This document shows positions 56,023 through 64,000 of a stretch of 64,000 nt of DNA, in pieces. The notes under the pieces were generated by a model. The model was given only the letters and a program-made list of their open reading frames with translations, ran no database searches and was not told where the DNA came from. The stretch covers positions 90,929-154,928 of the forward strand of contig NZ_BLLG01000013.1 of assembly GCF_011766325.1 (NCBI RefSeq), in the 5' to 3' direction. The translations under genes and the position numbers were made by a program. How positions within the stretch are numbered: position 1 is the first letter of the stretch; every line of letters begins with the position of its first letter. This stretch comes from Streptomyces pacificus. GTDB taxonomy: Bacteria > Actinomycetota > Actinomycetes > Streptomycetales > Streptomycetaceae.

Positions 56023-57138
56023 TCACACCGGCGGCGTCGGGTTGACCGGGGTGGTCATCGCGTCCGCGGCGACACGCGGACCGGGGATCGGCAGCCCGGG
56101 CTGCGGGATCTCGGTCTGGTGCACGGAGACGATGCGCCGGGGGGCGGGCACGCTGATGCCCTCGGACCGGTAGCGCCTGTGCAGCCGCTTGATGAACTCG
56201 TGCCTGATCCGGTACTGGTCGCTGAACTCGCCGACGCCGAGGATCACGGTGAACCCGATGCGGGAGTCGCCGAACGTGTGGAAGCGGATGAGGGGTTCAT
56301 GGTCGGGCAGTCCCCCCTCGACATCGGCCATGACGTTCTTCACGACCTCGGTCGTGACCCGCTCGACGTGATCGAGGTCGCTGTCGTACCCGACCCCCAC
56401 CTGCACATTGAGTGACATGTGCTGCTCGGGACGGTGGAAGTTGGTCATATTGGTGCCGGACAGCTTCGTGTTGGGGATGATCACGAGGTTGTCCGAGAGC
56501 GTACGCACGACCGTGTTGCGCCAGTTGATGTCGACGACATAGCCTTCCTCGCCGCTGCTGAGCTTGATGTAGTGGCCGGGCTGCACCGTGCGGGACGCGA
56601 GGATGTGCACGCCCGCGAAGAGATTGGCCAGGGTGTCCTGCAGGGCCAGCGCCACCGCCAGACCGCCTACGCCCAGCGCCGTGAGCAGCGGCGCTATGGA
56701 GACGCCCAGAGTCTCCAGCATGACCAGGAAGCCCATGGCCAGCACGACGACGCGGGTGATGTTCACAAAGATCGTGGCGGAGCCGGCGACCCCGGACCTG
56801 GACTGCGCCAGGGCCCTCACCATTCCGGCCACGACCCGCGCGGCGGTGACCGTCGCGGCCAGGATCAGCACCGCCGTCAGGGTCATGGTGACGTTGCGCC
56901 CGACCCGGGCGGTGAGCGGAAGCGCCGAGGCGGCGATCGCAGCGCCCCCGGTCAACGCGGACCAGGGGACGATCGTCCGCAGTCCGTCGACGATGATGTC
57001 GTCGCCGCTCCACTTCGTTCTCGCGGCCCGTACCCCGAGCCATCTCAGGATCACCCGGAGCAGCAGGGCGGCCGCCGTGCCGGCGGCCAGAGCGATACCG
57101 GCGACGATCAGGTCGTGCAGGGTGAGAGCCCGGTTCAC
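56023..57138 (-). CDS. MscS-family mechanosensitive ion channel
   Basis: In this 371-aa membrane protein the N-terminal helices (DLIVAGIALAAGTAAALLLRVIL and following) lead to the pore-lining helix and MscS beta domain (about 180-345: LGVGGLAVALALQDTLANLFAGVHILAS, GYVVDINWRNTVVRTLSDNLVIIPN). It releases solutes on hypo-osmotic shock. The GTG at 57138 has GGGAGG 6 nt upstream. Convergent with the K+/H+ antiporter, which gives an osmotic/ionic homeostasis group. Confidence 0.93.
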   Translation of the reverse strand: MNRALTLHDLIVAGIALAAGTAAALLLRVILRWLGVRAARTKWSGDDIIVDGLRTIVPWSALTGGAAIAASALPLTARVGRNVTMTLTAVLILAATVTAARVVAGMVRALAQSRSGVAGSATIFVNITRVVVLAMGFLVMLETLGVSIAPLLTALGVGGLAVALALQDTLANLFAGVHILASRTVQPGHYIKLSSGEEGYVVDINWRNTVVRTLSDNLVIIPNTKLSGTNMTNFHRPEQHMSLNVQVGVGYDSDLDHVERVTTEVVKNVMADVEGGLPDHEPLIRFHTFGDSRIGFTVILGVGEFSDQYRIRHEFIKRLHRRYRSEGISVPAPRRIVSVHQTEIPQPGLPIPGPRVAADAMTTPVNPTPPV

Positions 57139-57804
57139 CGCGCACCTCCCGGGGCGGGAGAGGGGGTGCGGACGGGTGTGCCTGCTGCTTTGCGCTGGAT
57201 GTGAAGTGTCGTCACGAGCCACCTGTGCGTGTCGGGGGATGCCGCTGAGCGTCGCGCCGGGCCGTTCGGCTCCGTTCGGTGCGACGCCTCATCCTGCCGT
57301 ATCTGTCGTACCGTCATATAGACGGGCTCCGGAGTGCCGCCCCTCCCGCCGGGAGGCTCCACGAGCGCGCTGCGCCCGGCCCTCGGCATCGGCCCACTCG
57401 GCCGCATGGAGGTCAGGGCATGCGGGGCACGGGATGCGGGGCGGCGTGTACGGCGGACCCGTGAGGCCATCGGCCGTGCGTGAGGCCGCGAACACCCGAA
57501 GCGACGAGGCAGGGCGAGAACGTCACCCGCATGTGATGCCGGACATAGGACCTGGGTCACGTCCTAAGCCCGGTAGTGGCGAAGAAAGCCGTACATTCCG
57601 CTGATAGCCACCCTGTAGCGACAGAACGGTCATTTCTCCGTAGAGCGGTAGTACGTCACATCTTTGCGTTCGGCCGGGGCGGCCCCCCACGATGGCTGGC
57701 GTTCCGGGGAGTGAGTGCGGCGGTGAGCGGGTCGCGATCCCGCGCCGACCGCTCGGCTCTGCCGAACCCCCTCTCCCCACGCAGCCCACCATGGGAGTCC
57801 CCGC
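57139..57804. other. long divergent regulatory region, MscS / SLT gene
   Basis: 666 nt without a convincing gene. The right part (57540-57660) is less GC-rich, with several GTAG-containing short repeats (CGGTAGTGG, TGTAGCGAC, CGTAGAGCGG, GGTAGTACG), and probably holds the promoter and leader of the secreted hydrolase gene. I looked for a ydaO/c-di-AMP riboswitch core, known upstream of some Streptomyces cell-wall hydrolase genes, and could not recognise one. Confidence 0.4.
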
Positions 57805-58341
57805 ATGACCGTTCGCAAGCAGTCCACCGCCGGCCGCATCGCCCGCCTCCGCCGGCTCTCCGTCGCCGGCATCGCCACCGCCGGTGCCGCGGCGGCGGCC
57901 CTCACGCTGGCCCCGTCGCCGGCGCACGCCGCCGAGCGGGGTTCGGCCGGTGCCGCGGCCGTCGCGGCCCCCGCGGCCGAGGCCTCGGCGACGAAGGCCG
58001 AGCAGGGCCGGCAGCAGTACCAGAACAACCTCGACGGCTGGATACGCGAGGCCCTGGAGGTCATGAAGTCCAAGGGCATCCCGGGCAGCTACGAGGGCCT
58101 GCACCGCAACATCATGCGCGAGTCCGGCGGCAACCCGAACGCCCAGAACGACTGGGACGTCAACGCCCGGAACGGCACCCCGTCCAAGGGCCTGCTGCAG
58201 GTCATCCAGCCCACCTTCGACGCCTACCACGTCAACGGCACCTCGAGCGAGGTGACGGACCCGGTCGCCAACCTCACCGCGGCCGCGAACTACGCCGCCC
58301 ACCGCTACGGCTCCATCGACAACGTCGACTCCGCCTACTGA
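57805..58341 (+). CDS. secreted SLT-type cell-wall hydrolase
   Basis: This 178-aa protein has a signal peptide (basic RIARLRRLSVAG, hydrophobic stretch, AHA cleavage site about residue 42), a short Ala-rich spacer and a transglycosylase SLT domain (about 75-178). The catalytic Glu is E106 in NIMRESGGNPNAQN, followed by PSKGLLQVIQPTFDAYH. It cleaves or remodels peptidoglycan outside the membrane, probably during growth resumption or sporulation. The long upstream leader suggests transcriptional or riboswitch-level control. Confidence 0.92.
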   Translation: MTVRKQSTAGRIARLRRLSVAGIATAGAAAAALTLAPSPAHAAERGSAGAAAVAAPAAEASATKAEQGRQQYQNNLDGWIREALEVMKSKGIPGSYEGLHRNIMRESGGNPNAQNDWDVNARNGTPSKGLLQVIQPTFDAYHVNGTSSEVTDPVANLTAAANYAAHRYGSIDNVDSAY

Positions 58342-58343
58342 GC

Positions 58344-58385
58344 CGCGGCCGACACCCACCTCCCGGGCGCTCCCCGGGGGCCGCG
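58344..58385. terminator. hairpin after the SLT gene
   Basis: CGCGGCC (58344-58350) pairs with GGCCGCG (58379-58385), with an inner CCCGGG/CCCGGG element able to extend the structure. It starts 2 nt after the stop codon. No T-tract is present. Confidence 0.45.
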
Positions 58386-58531
58386 ACCGGGCAGGCCGTG
58401 AACCGACGGCGACACGCCGTAGCCCCGGTCATCACCCGTGCCTGCTGGCAGGGAAGCACCCGCGCCGCGATGCTGAAGCGTCGTCACGTGCGCACCGGGT
58501 GCGCGTGGCCGCCCGCCCCACGGGAGTCGCC

Positions 58532-61500
58532 GTGCCCCCAGCCGGTTTCCGGAGATCCACGACAGTCATCGCGGTCTGCTCGGCCCTCGCGTTCGGCGCC
58601 GCGGCACCGGCCGCGGCCGGTGCCGGTGCCGGTGCCGCGCCACCACCCGAACCCCTCCCGCGCGCCTCGGCCCAGCAGTTCCGGCCGGTCCCCCCACCGG
58701 CCCCCGGCCCTGCGGACCGCGGTGACGGCAGCCCCGTCGCGGCGGACCCGGGGATCTTCACCATCGCCGACGGCGACGGGCTGGAGACCGCCCGGACCAG
58801 CCGTCCGCTCGCCCCGGGCGTCGAACTCAGCTCGTACGACAGGCTGGAGCCGGACAAATGGCTCCGGGTCGACTCCCTCTCCGTCGACCTCGGCCGGGGG
58901 ACGACGGCGGACTACCTCCACCCGGGCAGGGTCGCCGCCCGGCAGACCGTGTCCCGGATGGCCGCCGAGCACGACCCCGGCCCCGGGCGGCGGACCATCG
59001 CCGCCATCAACGGGGACTTCTTCGACATCAACCGGACCGGTGCGCCATCCGGCACCGCCCTCCACGACGGCCGGCTGGTCAACTCCTCCGCCCCCGGCCG
59101 CAACCGGGCCGTCGGCCTCGGCCCCGGCGACGCCGGCCGCATCCTCCAGCTGTACTTCGAAGGAACCCTGACGCTTCCCGCGGGCACCCGCCCGCTCGAC
59201 GCCCTCAACGCGGCGGACATCCCCGCGCACGGCATCGGCGCCTACAGCTCCCGGTGGGGCGAGGCGGACCGGGCCCTCACCGTGGACGGCGCGCAGCGCA
59301 CCGCCGAGGTCGCCGTCACGGACGGGAAGGTGACCGCAGCGGCCGGCCCACCCGGCAAGGGCCCGGTGCCGCCCGGCGTGACCGTACTCGTCGGCCGGGG
59401 CGCGGGCGCCGACGCGCTCACCGCGCTCGCCGTCGGCGACCCGGTCTCCTGGGAGTACCGCCCGCGCGCCGGCACCGGTGAGACCCCGCGCACCGCGATC
59501 GGCGCGGGCGAACTCCTCGTGGTCGACGGCGAACCCGTCGACCACGAGGGCGCCGGCAACAACGAGGCCGCCCCGCGCACCGCGGTCGGCTTCTCCCGGG
59601 ACGGCGGCGTCATGCGGATCCTCACCGTCGACGGCCGCCAGGCCGACAGCGGCGGGGTGACCCTCACCGAACTCGGACTGATGATGCGGCGCGCGGGGGC
59701 CCACCACGCCGTCAACCTCGACGGCGGCGGTTCCTCCACCCTCGTCGCCACCGAGCCGGGCAGCGACACCGTACGGGTGGAGAACAGCCCGTCCGACGGC
59801 ACCGAGCGGCCCGTACCCAACGGCCTGGTCCTCACCGCGCCCGAGGGAAGCGGGGAACTCAGGGGCTACCGGGTCGCAACCGCCATGGACCCCGGCGCCG
59901 CACCCACCGCCGACCCGGTCCGGGGCGGCCACCCCGAACGGGTCTTCCCCGGCCTCACCCGCCGCCTCACCGCGGCCGGATACGACGAGGCGTACGGGCC
60001 CGCAGAGGGGACGCCACGCTGGTACGCGAAGAACCCCCTGGCCGGCCGGGTCGGCCCCGACGGGGTGTTCACCGCCCGGTCCAGCGGCTCCACGGACATC
60101 ACCGCGTGGCGCGGGGGCGCCCGCGGGGCCGTCCGGCTGACCGTCCTCGGCGAACTGGACCGCATCCGCTCCTCGGCACCGCGCGTGGGCCTGGCCGACG
60201 CGCGGGCGTCCGGGCGCTTCGGGATCATCGGCCTCGACGCGCATGGCACCAGCGCCCCCGTGGAGCCCTCCGACATCCGGCTCGACTACGACCGCTCCCT
60301 CTTCGACATCGCGGCGGACGCCGAGGGCTTCACGGTCCGGGCGCGTACCGCCGAGCCCGCCGCCGGCCGTGTCACCGCGACCGTGGCGGGCAGCAGCACG
60401 GTCGTCGTCGTGACCGTCGGGCTGGCCACCCGCGAGGTCGCCTCGTTCGACGACGCGGACCGCTGGACCTTCACCGCCGCCCGTGCCTCCGGCTCGGTCG
60501 CGCCCACCGCTGACGGGCGCACCGGCAGCGGACTGGACATCGCCTACGACTTCACCCAGTCCACCGCCACCCGGGCCGCCTACGCCCATCCGCCCGCGCA
60601 GATCCCCGTCGACGGCCAGCCGCAGTCGTTCGGGCTCTGGGTCGAGGGCGACGGCAACGGCGCCTGGCCGACGCTGCATCTGAAGGACTCGGCCGGCTCC
60701 GACCAGCTGCTCCGGGGGCCGTATGCGACCTGGACGGGGTGGCGGCACATCGAGTTCGCGGTGCCGGCCGGCGTCGCGTACCCCCTGAGGGTCCACCGCA
60801 TCTACTTCGCCGAGACCGCCGCCACCCGCTCCTACCGGGGCACGATCACCGTCGACGACCTCACGGCCATGGTCCCGCCCCCGGTGGCACTGCCCGTCGA
60901 AGCGGTGCGCGGGGACCCGCTGATCGGAAGCGCCGCGCGGACCGGGAGCCGGGACTGGCGTTTCGCCGTGCTGTCCGACGCGCAGTTCCTGGCCCGGGGC
61001 CCCGGCAGCCAGGCCCTCGCCCAGGCCCGTCGCACCCTGCGCGAGATCAGGGCGGCCGGACCCGACTTCGTCGTGGTCGCCGGCGACCTGGTAGACGAGG
61101 GGGCACCGGCGGACCTGGCGTTCGCCCGCACCGTCCTGGAGGACGAACTCGGCGGCGAGCTGCCCTGGTACTACGTACCGGGCAACCACGAGGTGATGGG
61201 CGGCGGGATCGACGCCTTCGTGGCGGAGTTCGGGCCGGCCCAGCGGACGTTCGACCACAAGGGCACCCGGTTCATCACCCTCGACACCTCCAGCCTCGGG
61301 CTGCGCGGCGGTGGCTTCGCCCAGATCAGGGAGCTGCGTGCGCAGCTCGACGCGGCGGCCGCCGATCCGCGCGTCGGCTCGGTGCTGGTCGTCCAGCATG
61401 TGCCGCCCCGCGATCCCACACCCCAGCAGGGCAGCCGGCTCCCGGACCGCAAGGAGGCCGCGCTGCTGGAGAGCTGGCTGTCCGCCTTCCGCCGGTCGAC

Positions 61501-62296
61501 GGGCAAGGGGGCGGCCTTCGTCGGCGGCCATGTCGGCACCTTCCACGCCGACCGCGTCGACGGTGTCCCCTACCTGGTCAACGGCAACTCGGGTAAGGCG
61601 CCGTCCACTCCGGTGGACAGGGGCGGGTTCACCGGATGGTCGCTGGTCGGTGTCGACCGGGTGTCGCCTGCCGAGCAGGCGGCGGCCCGGCATCTGCCGT
61701 GGACCGGTGGGCCGGACTGGCTGACCGTGCAGACCCGCGCGCACGTCGACGGGCTGACCCTCGGCCTCCCGGTGTCGCTGCCGGCGGGAGCCGGGGCCCC
61801 CGTCACCGCCGGCGTTCGGCAGGGACAGGGCGCGGGCGCCCGCGAGGTGCCGGCGCGCTTCCCCATGAGCACCGACTGGAGCGGTTCGCCGAACATGCAG
61901 ATCGGCGACCCCGCAGGTGCGAGACCGTGGCACGTCGCGGCGTACGACCCGTCGACGGGCCGCCTCAGCGGACTGCGCCCCGGGACGGCCGTGCTGGCGG
62001 TGACGGTGAACGGGACGAGGGCCGAGTCCCGCGTGACCGTGACCGCCTCGCACCTTTCGGCCGCGTCGTCCGCCCCGTCCGCGTCGTCTGCCACACCTGC
62101 CATACCTGTCCCGGCTGTCCTATCCGCCTGGCCCGCCTCGGCCGTCTCACCTGTCCCGACCGCCTCGGCCGTCTCGCCTGTCCCGACCGCCGCGACCGCG
62201 GCGGCCGCATCGTCGGACCGTGCCCCCCATGCACCCTGCCCCCATGCACCGTGCCCGCCTCGTGCTTCCACGGGCGCGCACCGGGCGGCCCGGTGA
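58532..62296 (+). CDS. secreted phosphodiester glycosidase and metallophosphoesterase fusion
   Basis: This protein of about 1254 aa has a signal peptide (FRRSTTVIAVCSALAFGAAAPAAAG) and an N-terminal NAGPA/phosphodiester-glycosidase domain (about 80-430; AAINGDFFDINRTGAPSG, HHAVNLDGGGSSTLVA). Beta-sandwich/Ig-like regions follow (about 440-800), then a calcineurin-type metallophosphoesterase (about 805-1040; FAVLSDAQF, VVAGDLVDEG, YVPGNHEVMGGG, GGHVGTFH) and a Ser/Ala/Pro-rich tail. It probably releases phosphate or sugars from extracellular phosphodiesters. The GTG at 58532 has GGGAG 5 nt upstream; a GTG at 58499 is an in-frame alternative. Confidence 0.88.
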   Translation: MPPAGFRRSTTVIAVCSALAFGAAAPAAAGAGAGAAPPPEPLPRASAQQFRPVPPPAPGPADRGDGSPVAADPGIFTIADGDGLETARTSRPLAPGVELSSYDRLEPDKWLRVDSLSVDLGRGTTADYLHPGRVAARQTVSRMAAEHDPGPGRRTIAAINGDFFDINRTGAPSGTALHDGRLVNSSAPGRNRAVGLGPGDAGRILQLYFEGTLTLPAGTRPLDALNAADIPAHGIGAYSSRWGEADRALTVDGAQRTAEVAVTDGKVTAAAGPPGKGPVPPGVTVLVGRGAGADALTALAVGDPVSWEYRPRAGTGETPRTAIGAGELLVVDGEPVDHEGAGNNEAAPRTAVGFSRDGGVMRILTVDGRQADSGGVTLTELGLMMRRAGAHHAVNLDGGGSSTLVATEPGSDTVRVENSPSDGTERPVPNGLVLTAPEGSGELRGYRVATAMDPGAAPTADPVRGGHPERVFPGLTRRLTAAGYDEAYGPAEGTPRWYAKNPLAGRVGPDGVFTARSSGSTDITAWRGGARGAVRLTVLGELDRIRSSAPRVGLADARASGRFGIIGLDAHGTSAPVEPSDIRLDYDRSLFDIAADAEGFTVRARTAEPAAGRVTATVAGSSTVVVVTVGLATREVASFDDADRWTFTAARASGSVAPTADGRTGSGLDIAYDFTQSTATRAAYAHPPAQIPVDGQPQSFGLWVEGDGNGAWPTLHLKDSAGSDQLLRGPYATWTGWRHIEFAVPAGVAYPLRVHRIYFAETAATRSYRGTITVDDLTAMVPPPVALPVEAVRGDPLIGSAARTGSRDWRFAVLSDAQFLARGPGSQALAQARRTLREIRAAGPDFVVVAGDLVDEGAPADLAFARTVLEDELGGELPWYYVPGNHEVMGGGIDAFVAEFGPAQRTFDHKGTRFITLDTSSLGLRGGGFAQIRELRAQLDAAAADPRVGSVLVVQHVPPRDPTPQQGSRLPDRKEAALLESWLSAFRRSTGKGAAFVGGHVGTFHADRVDGVPYLVNGNSGKAPSTPVDRGGFTGWSLVGVDRVSPAEQAAARHLPWTGGPDWLTVQTRAHVDGLTLGLPVSLPAGAGAPVTAGVRQGQGAGAREVPARFPMSTDWSGSPNMQIGDPAGARPWHVAAYDPSTGRLSGLRPGTAVLAVTVNGTRAESRVTVTASHLSAASSAPSASSATPAIPVPAVLSAWPASAVSPVPTASAVSPVPTAATAAAASSDRAPHAPCPHAPCPPRASTGAHRAAR

Positions 62297-62691
62297 GACG
62301 ACCGCACCGGCTCACCGGGGCACCGGGTCACGGCACCGGCCGCGTCTGACTCCGCCGGCCGGCAAGGAGCGACGGGCCGCCAGGAGAGAGCGGCCGGGGA
62401 GGGACGTGGCGAGGCCCCGCCGTGCGGATGCGGGCGGGGTCTCGCTGCGGTGCGAGAAGGGGGGAGGTGCACCGCGGACCCCGGCGGACGGGTGCCGGGG
62501 ATCCGCACAGTACGCGCCGGTCTGGCGGAAAAGGAACCCCCGTGCACGGCTCGGCGCGCCTGGCGCCTCCACGGCGCGTGCGACGGACCCGCGGCTTCCG
62601 CCCGCACCCGTGTCCACGGGGCCTCGCGCCCCCGCCGTGGGTCCCCGGCCCGCCCCGCGGCCCCCGCGGCTTCCGCCGCGCAGTCGTGCCG
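62297..62691. other. convergent intergenic region
   Basis: 395 nt between convergent genes, GC-rich, with no supported gene or clear hairpin. Confidence 0.4.
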
Positions 62692-63933
62692 TCACCCCTC
62701 AGGGAGGTCGTCCTGACCGGTCAGCGCCCTGTCGAGCCGCTCCAGAAGGGCCTCGACGGCGGCATGTTCGGCGGTGGCCCAGGTCCCGACGACCTCCCGC
62801 AGCATCCGCCGGCGCGAGGCAGTCAGCCGCATCGCCACCGCACGTCCCTCTCCCGTGAGGAGCAGACCGGTGCCGGTCCGCCGCGCCAGACCGCGGGTCT
62901 CGAGCTCGTCGACGGCGTGGCCGATGATGCTCGTGTCGACCACGCTGCGCTGCCCGAGCCGCCCCAGGTCCAACGGCGATTCGCGGAGCGCCGTGATGAG
63001 CAGCCAGCAGGCCCGCGGCGGCAGCCGGACCCCGGCGTCCTCGGCGATGCGGGTGAAGAGCCCGCGCAGCGCGTCCCGGTTTCCGGCCGCCGAGAGAATG
63101 CGCTCCACCTCTTCGACGGATGTGCGCGGGACCGGTGCGGTGCGCAGCGGGTCGCCGGTCTCCGGGGGAGTGGCGCCGGGCTGGAGCGGGATCTTCCGCA
63201 GGAACCAGGACAGGGCGAAGGCGATGAGCGCCAGGCTGACGGATCCCAGGTACATCTCCCTGATGGACAGCGTGTAGGCGTCCAGCACGGCCGGATCGGC
63301 GCGCAGCGCGGCCAGGTCGAGATCGCGTGTGGCCTCCTCCTCCGCGAGGTTGTGTCCCAGCCGGGCGGCGAACACCGAACCCACGGCGGCGATGCCGAGG
63401 GTCCGGCCCAGGGACCGGAAGTAGCCGATGCCGGACACGGAGACACCCAGGTCCTCGTACCCCACCGCGTTCTGCACCGCCAAGGTGAGGATCGGCGCCG
63501 TGAGCCCGAAACCGAGCCCGAAGACGAGGAGCGTGCCGACGACCGTCCAGTCGCTGCTCCGCGCGTCCAGCAGATGGGTCAGTACGAGACCGGCGGAGGT
63601 CAGGCCGGTACCGGCGATCAGGTACGGCTTGTAGCGGCCGGTCCGGGTGACCAGTTCCCCGCTCGCGAGTGATCCGGCTGTGATCCCGCCGACCAGCGAC
63701 ACCATGATCAGGCCCGTGTCGAAGGGGCCGGAGCCCATGGCGATCTGGAGGAACAGCGGGAGGTACACGGTGGTCGCGGCCTTCGCGGCTCCCATGAGGA
63801 AGGCCACCGCGGCCAGTAGCGCAAAGACCGGGCTGCTGAACAGCCTGGGGGGCAGCAGGGGGTGGGCCGCCCGGCCCTCTCTGTCAGCCTTGGGTGAGAC
63901 GCCCCGCTTCGGCGGGTTAGCCTGAGAGGGCAC
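62692..63933 (-). CDS. half-length MFS transporter with MarR-like C-terminal domain
   Basis: This 413-aa protein has six hydrophobic helices in the first about 255 residues (from FSSPVFALLAAVAFLMGAAKAATTVYLPLFLQ) that match the C-terminal half of 14-helix drug-exporter MFS proteins. A soluble winged-helix, MarR-like domain follows (about 290-400; LGQRSVVDTSIIGHAVDELETRGLARRTGTGLLLTGEGRAVA). The N-terminal helices of the family are missing: the frame is closed by TGA at 63952-63954, just before the GTG start. Either it is a truncated gene or its first half was lost by rearrangement. The MarR-like tail fusion itself is known in actinobacterial MFS exporters. Confidence 0.75.
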   Translation of the reverse strand: MPSQANPPKRGVSPKADREGRAAHPLLPPRLFSSPVFALLAAVAFLMGAAKAATTVYLPLFLQIAMGSGPFDTGLIMVSLVGGITAGSLASGELVTRTGRYKPYLIAGTGLTSAGLVLTHLLDARSSDWTVVGTLLVFGLGFGLTAPILTLAVQNAVGYEDLGVSVSGIGYFRSLGRTLGIAAVGSVFAARLGHNLAEEEATRDLDLAALRADPAVLDAYTLSIREMYLGSVSLALIAFALSWFLRKIPLQPGATPPETGDPLRTAPVPRTSVEEVERILSAAGNRDALRGLFTRIAEDAGVRLPPRACWLLITALRESPLDLGRLGQRSVVDTSIIGHAVDELETRGLARRTGTGLLLTGEGRAVAMRLTASRRRMLREVVGTWATAEHAAVEALLERLDRALTGQDDLPEG

Positions 63934-63953
63934 GACAGGAGAACCACCCCCTC

Positions 63954-64000
63954 ATGACCAGCACCAAGCCCGCCGGATCCGACCCGGCTCCACGGCCGAA
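63954..64000 (+). CDS. start of a divergent gene, cut by the window edge
   Basis: The ATG at 63954 is preceded by AGGAGA (63937-63942, 11 nt spacing) and opens a frame reading MTSTKPAGSDPAPRP to the end of the window. Too short to identify. It is divergent from the half-length MFS gene, with only 20 nt between start codons. Confidence 0.5.
   Translation, partial: MTSTKPAGSDPAPRP

Noticed and set aside
57540..57804. Possible ydaO/c-di-AMP riboswitch upstream of the SLT gene
   Set aside because: Long leaders of this kind precede some Streptomyces hydrolase genes, but the conserved riboswitch core could not be recognised by eye.

Overview
The window is high-GC actinobacterial chromosome and looks like Streptomyces. 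Supporting features are the strong G/C bias at third codon positions, frequent GTG/TTG starts, ATGA/GTGA stop-start overlaps, a WhiB protein, a SARP regulator, an ANTAR/PP2C regulator, a HAMP-array hybrid kinase and a DmdR1/IdeR-type iron box. No rRNA, tRNA or CRISPR array was seen.

1-9 kb is a dormancy/redox-stress island of the DevRS/DosRS (OsdRK) type. It holds a cNMP-binding protein (cut by the window edge), a CBS-BON protein, a tandem universal stress protein, a NarL/DevR response regulator, a PNPOx-like flavin protein and a two-GAF sensor kinase. A recurring 14-bp near-palindrome, GGGCCGGTCGGCCC, lies upstream of several of these genes. An apparently intact IS200/IS605 element (tnpA plus tnpB) sits inside the island, between the response regulator and the kinase.

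9-18 kb carries a siderophore ABC importer (fused double permease, lipoprotein, ATPase) behind an iron box that abuts a Tn3-transposase relic. It continues with an ECF sigma factor translationally coupled to a membrane protein that is probably its anti-sigma, a small secreted metzincin and a frameshifted ISL3-type element with 27-bp terminal repeats. 18-22.5 kb has a stand-alone cytochrome c oxidase subunit I gene, two small proteins, a WhiB protein and a decayed BenE permease.

22.5-45.8 kb is the centrepiece: an azol(in)e and dehydroamino-acid RiPP cluster of thiopeptide/goadsporin type. The 58-aa precursor (41498-41674, minus strand) has an acidic leader and a 21-residue core made only of Ser, Thr and Cys plus a last Ala. 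The main plus-strand genes encode a SARP regulator, an Ocin-ThiF/RRE protein whose C-terminal half resembles a dead YcaO, a YcaO, a tandem nitroreductase-fold azoline dehydrogenase, a LanB glutamylation enzyme, a stand-alone SpaB_C protein, an M50 metalloprotease, an ABC exporter and a second complete YcaO. Divergent from the precursor are an M20 amidohydrolase and an 85-aa orphan. A LuxR-type regulator and a flavodoxin-fold reductase close the region. Thiopeptide clusters normally have two SpaB_C-type proteins (elimination and pyridine formation), but only one is visible here. The product could therefore be a thiopeptide made by unusual means or a linear, extensively heterocyclised and dehydrated peptide. 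A promoter element with 11-bp-spaced GCTGACAC repeats between the precursor and the amidohydrolase gene fits SARP control.

46-64 kb is mostly chromosomal background: a 1339-aa HAMP-array hybrid kinase, an ANTAR-GAF-PAS-PP2C phosphatase, a DUF4235 protein, a KhtTU-like K+/H+ antiporter pair, an MscS channel, a secreted SLT-type hydrolase, a large secreted phosphodiester glycosidase-metallophosphatase fusion and a half-length MFS transporter with a MarR-like tail. The start of a divergent gene lies at the right edge.
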